A stretch of DNA of 7,309 nucleotides, from contig JANQJX010000213.1 of NCBI GenBank assembly GCA_028281425.1, positions 1-7,309 of the forward strand, given 5' to 3'. Each line of letters begins with the position of its first letter. Position 1 is the first letter of the stretch. The DNA comes from Simkania sp. (GTDB lineage Bacteria > Chlamydiota > Chlamydiia > Chlamydiales > Simkaniaceae). This document shows, piece by piece, positions 5,740-7,309 of this stretch. The position numbers and the translations under genes were made by a program. The notes under the pieces were generated by a model. The model made no database searches. It saw only the letters and a list, made by a program, of their open reading frames with translations, and had not been told where the DNA came from.

Positions 5740-7038
5740 ATGCCCTTTACAGTCACAATGCCAAAATTATCTCCAACAATGGAGAAAGGAACTGTTGTCA
5801 AGTGGTACAAAAAAGAGGGGGATCATGTCAAAGGAGGAGATCTATTATTTGAAGTGGCAACTGATAAAGCAACCGTTGAGCATGAGGCTCTTGATGAGGG
5901 ATATTTACGTAAGATTTTGGTTCTAGAAAATCAGGAAGCTCATATCAATCAGCCTGTTGCGGTTTTTACGGTGTTACAAGAAGAGTCAATTGAAGGATAT
6001 GACAGCGAGCAACAGCCCAAAAATATCGAAGAAAAAGCTCTTCCCAGAGAACCTTTAGAAAAAATTGAAAAAGAAACGGAGCCTTCTTTTGCCACCTCAA
6101 AAGAAAACGTGTTAAGTTGTCCCCATTTTCCGATAGAAGCTCCTCTTTCCAATTATGAATTTCCTTTTGAAACCTCTTTTTCCCATCTCAAAGCTTCTCC
6201 ACTTGCTAAAAAATTAGCAAAAGAAAAAGGACTTGATCTAGAGGAGGTCAAAGGGAGCGGCCCTCATGGGCGCATCATGAGTCGTGACCTTCATTTAGCA
6301 CAACCCAAAAAAACTTTTGCTTTTGAAAGGGGGAAAATTCCCACAAAGCCTCCTGGAAGTTTTACGAAAGTTTCGATGTCACCCATGCGAAAAGCAATCG
6401 CAAAAAAACTTCAAGCTTCTAAGACCTTTATCCCCCATTTTTATGTACAGTTAGATATCGATGCAATGCCAATCATTGAAACGCGTATGGCATTAAAATC
6501 GGGTGGACTTAAAATCACTTTGAATGATTTTATCTTGCGCGCTGTTGCGCTCTCTTTAAAGAAACATCCCATCGTCAACAGTGGGTTTGATTCTCAAGAT
6601 CAAACAATTGTGCGATTTGAGACAATTGATGTGGCTGTTGCAGTGAGCTTAGAAGAGGGGCTTATGACTCCTATTTTGCGTCATATAGATTATAAAAATA
6701 TAAGCCAAATTTCATCTGAAGTTAAATCTCTTGCTGAAAGGGCAAAAAAAGGAAAACTCAAGCCTTCTGAGTATCAGGGAGGGTCTTTTACCGTTTCTAA
6801 TTTGGGGATGTTTGGAATTTATGATTTTCAAGCTGTGATCAATCCTCCTCAAACAGCTATTCTTGCTGTAGGAGGAATTCGAGAATGTCCTGTAGTTAAG
6901 GAAGGAAAAATTTGTGTTGGAAAGCAGATGATGCTCTCTTTGTCAAGTGATCATCGTGTCATTGATGGGTTTCATGCCGCCGATTTTTTAAAGAGTGTTG
7001 AAGACTTTCTTCTTCATCCAGCACTTCTTCTGGTGTAA
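5740..7038 (+). CDS. pdhC: Dihydrolipoamide acetyltransferase, E2 of pyruvate dehydrogenase
   Basis: This is the core of the complex: it accepts the acetyl group from E1 on a swinging lipoyl arm and transfers it to CoA. The 432 residues show the usual order. One lipoyl domain (1-78) carries the lipoylated K43 within EVATDKATVE. A linker rich in E, K and P follows (80-148). The peripheral subunit-binding domain (about 150-187) contains ASPLAKKLAKEKGLDLEEVK and GSGPHGRI. The catalytic acetyltransferase domain spans about 208-432, with active-site H405 and D409 in DHRVIDG (404-410). There is only one lipoyl domain, as in mitochondrial and many bacterial E2 proteins. The in-frame TAA at 5728-5730 fixes the start. 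The ribosome binding site GAGGAG (5721-5726) is 13 bases away, longer than ideal. E3 is not adjacent, so lpd must be elsewhere. Confidence 0.95.
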   Translation: MPFTVTMPKLSPTMEKGTVVKWYKKEGDHVKGGDLLFEVATDKATVEHEALDEGYLRKILVLENQEAHINQPVAVFTVLQEESIEGYDSEQQPKNIEEKALPREPLEKIEKETEPSFATSKENVLSCPHFPIEAPLSNYEFPFETSFSHLKASPLAKKLAKEKGLDLEEVKGSGPHGRIMSRDLHLAQPKKTFAFERGKIPTKPPGSFTKVSMSPMRKAIAKKLQASKTFIPHFYVQLDIDAMPIIETRMALKSGGLKITLNDFILRAVALSLKKHPIVNSGFDSQDQTIVRFETIDVAVAVSLEEGLMTPILRHIDYKNISQISSEVKSLAERAKKGKLKPSEYQGGSFTVSNLGMFGIYDFQAVINPPQTAILAVGGIRECPVVKEGKICVGKQMMLSLSSDHRVIDGFHAADFLKSVEDFLLHPALLLV

Positions 7039-7068
7039 GCATTCCCTGCAATCCCCCTGGAGAAAAGT

Positions 7069-7122
7069 CATTTGTTTAAGGGAGTCTCAAGCAAATGATG
7101 GGGAGGGCTCGGCCATCATTTG
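7069..7122. repeat. Two alternative hairpins sharing one CAAATG arm
   Basis: CAAATGATGG (7092-7101) and CCATCATTTG (7113-7122) form a perfect ten-base inverted repeat with an 11-base loop. The same CAAATG arm can instead pair backwards: CATTTGTTT (7069-7077) with AAGCAAATG (7089-7097), nine pairs with one G-U and also an 11-base loop. The two hairpins exclude each other. No T-run follows, so they are not intrinsic terminators. Read on the minus strand they lie 65 to 118 bases downstream of the stop of the IS200/IS605-type transposase. Subterminal hairpins recognised by TnpA are expected there, and I favour that explanation. A role in the 3' end of the pdh transcript remains possible. The nearby bases 7039-7068 hold nothing I can name. 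Confidence 0.45.
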
Positions 7123-7167
7123 TGGAAGAGAGTTTATCAAAAATAGAGCGCAAAACCTCTTCCTTCA

Positions 7168-7200
7168 GGTGGAGGATCTAGAGCTCTCAGGCACCTTTTT
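7168..7200 (+). terminator. Weak candidate terminator for the pdh operon
   Basis: GGTGGAG near 7168 can pair with CTC plus CACC (7186-7195) across a three-base bulge, followed by five T residues (7196-7200). The stem is poor, and the stretch overlaps the 3' end of the transposase remnant. It is the only T-run-tailed hairpin I see within 170 bases after pdhC. Confidence 0.2.
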
Positions 7201-7309
7201 GCTGCTGCTTAATGGACTCCACGCAAAGCAGACAAGGAACGCCCCTCCTACAGAGCCGGCAAAATAGCCCTGACTCCAAAGAACTTTTTTCCAGTAAATT
7301 TTAGAGAAA
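7187..7309 (-). pseudogene. IS200/IS605-family transposase TnpA, C-terminal remnant
   Basis: On the minus strand, bases 7308 to about 7240 read FSKIYWKKVLWSQGYFAGSV followed by GGA. This closely resembles the stretch of IS200/IS605-family Y1 transposases around (Y/F)W...(F/L)WS.GYF..SVGG. These HUH enzymes move single-stranded DNA. The homologous continuation appears only after a frame change within the G-rich run at about 7240-7248: VPCLLCVESIKQQQKGA, ending at TGA 7189-7187. In active relatives this helix reads like AP......YIEQQ, with the tyrosine that attacks DNA. Here the aligned residue is serine (TCC, one base from TAC). Both the frame break and the missing tyrosine suggest a dead copy. 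The family call rests on remembered motifs. The 5' two-thirds lie beyond the right edge. Confidence 0.55.

Noticed and set aside
3686..7038. Acetoin or branched-chain 2-oxo acid dehydrogenase instead of pyruvate dehydrogenase
   Set aside because: The E1 alpha/E1 beta/E2 order is shared by these complexes, but the E1 beta blocks around 40-130 and the single-lipoyl E2 are most like pyruvate dehydrogenase. No acetoin or branched-chain genes lie nearby.
6995..7267. A 90-codon plus-strand frame overlapping the end of pdhC
   Set aside because: It starts inside pdhC in another frame and runs antisense through the transposase remnant and its hairpins. No motif or ribosome binding site supports it.

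Overview
The window looks like chromosomal DNA from a Chlamydia-like (Chlamydiota) intracellular bacterium. This placement is inferred from gene content and from family resemblance; no database search was possible. The DNA is AT-rich. It carries a compact pdhA-pdhB-pdhC operon whose E1 subunits are of the heterotetrameric, mitochondria-like type, a small DnaQ-type exonuclease with a C-terminal DUF3820-like tail, a Nudix hydrolase and a LicD/fukutin-like protein. Traces of two unrelated insertion sequences lie at the two edges.

Layout, left to right. (1) 1-172, minus strand: the 5' part of an IS3-family (IS150-like) OrfA running off the left edge, apparently without a usable start codon. (2) 192-234: a hairpin with a nine-T tail. 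(3) 329-814, minus: Nudix hydrolase with a perfect Nudix box. (4) 884-2017, plus: membrane-anchored LicD-like nucleotidyltransferase-fold protein, divergent from the Nudix gene. (5) 2112-2261: a 150-bp element with imperfect terminal inverted repeats that overlaps the stop codon of the next gene. (6) 2260-2952, minus: DnaQ-like 3'-5' exonuclease, with a good sigma70-type promoter just upstream. (7) 2953-3375: a gap of about 420 bases without a convincing gene but with suspicious open frames on the minus strand. (8) 3376-3552, plus: a 58-residue putative lipoprotein. (9) 3602-3679: a 25-codon leader-like ORF. (10) 3686-7038, plus: pdhA, pdhB and pdhC, spaced by 11 and 9 bases. (11) 7069-7122: two mutually exclusive hairpins. 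(12) 7187-7309, minus: the C-terminal end of an IS200/IS605-type TnpA, frame-broken and apparently lacking its catalytic tyrosine, running off the right edge.

The three pdh genes encode E1 alpha, E1 beta and E2 of pyruvate dehydrogenase, which converts pyruvate to acetyl-CoA. E3 (lipoamide dehydrogenase) is not in the window and must be supplied from elsewhere. The remaining genes look like independent transcription units. I see no phage, CRISPR, toxin-antitoxin or defence system. The least ordinary parts are the LicD-like protein, the MITE-like repeat at the dnaQ terminus, the intergenic open frames and small ORFs before pdhA, and the decaying mobile elements at both edges.
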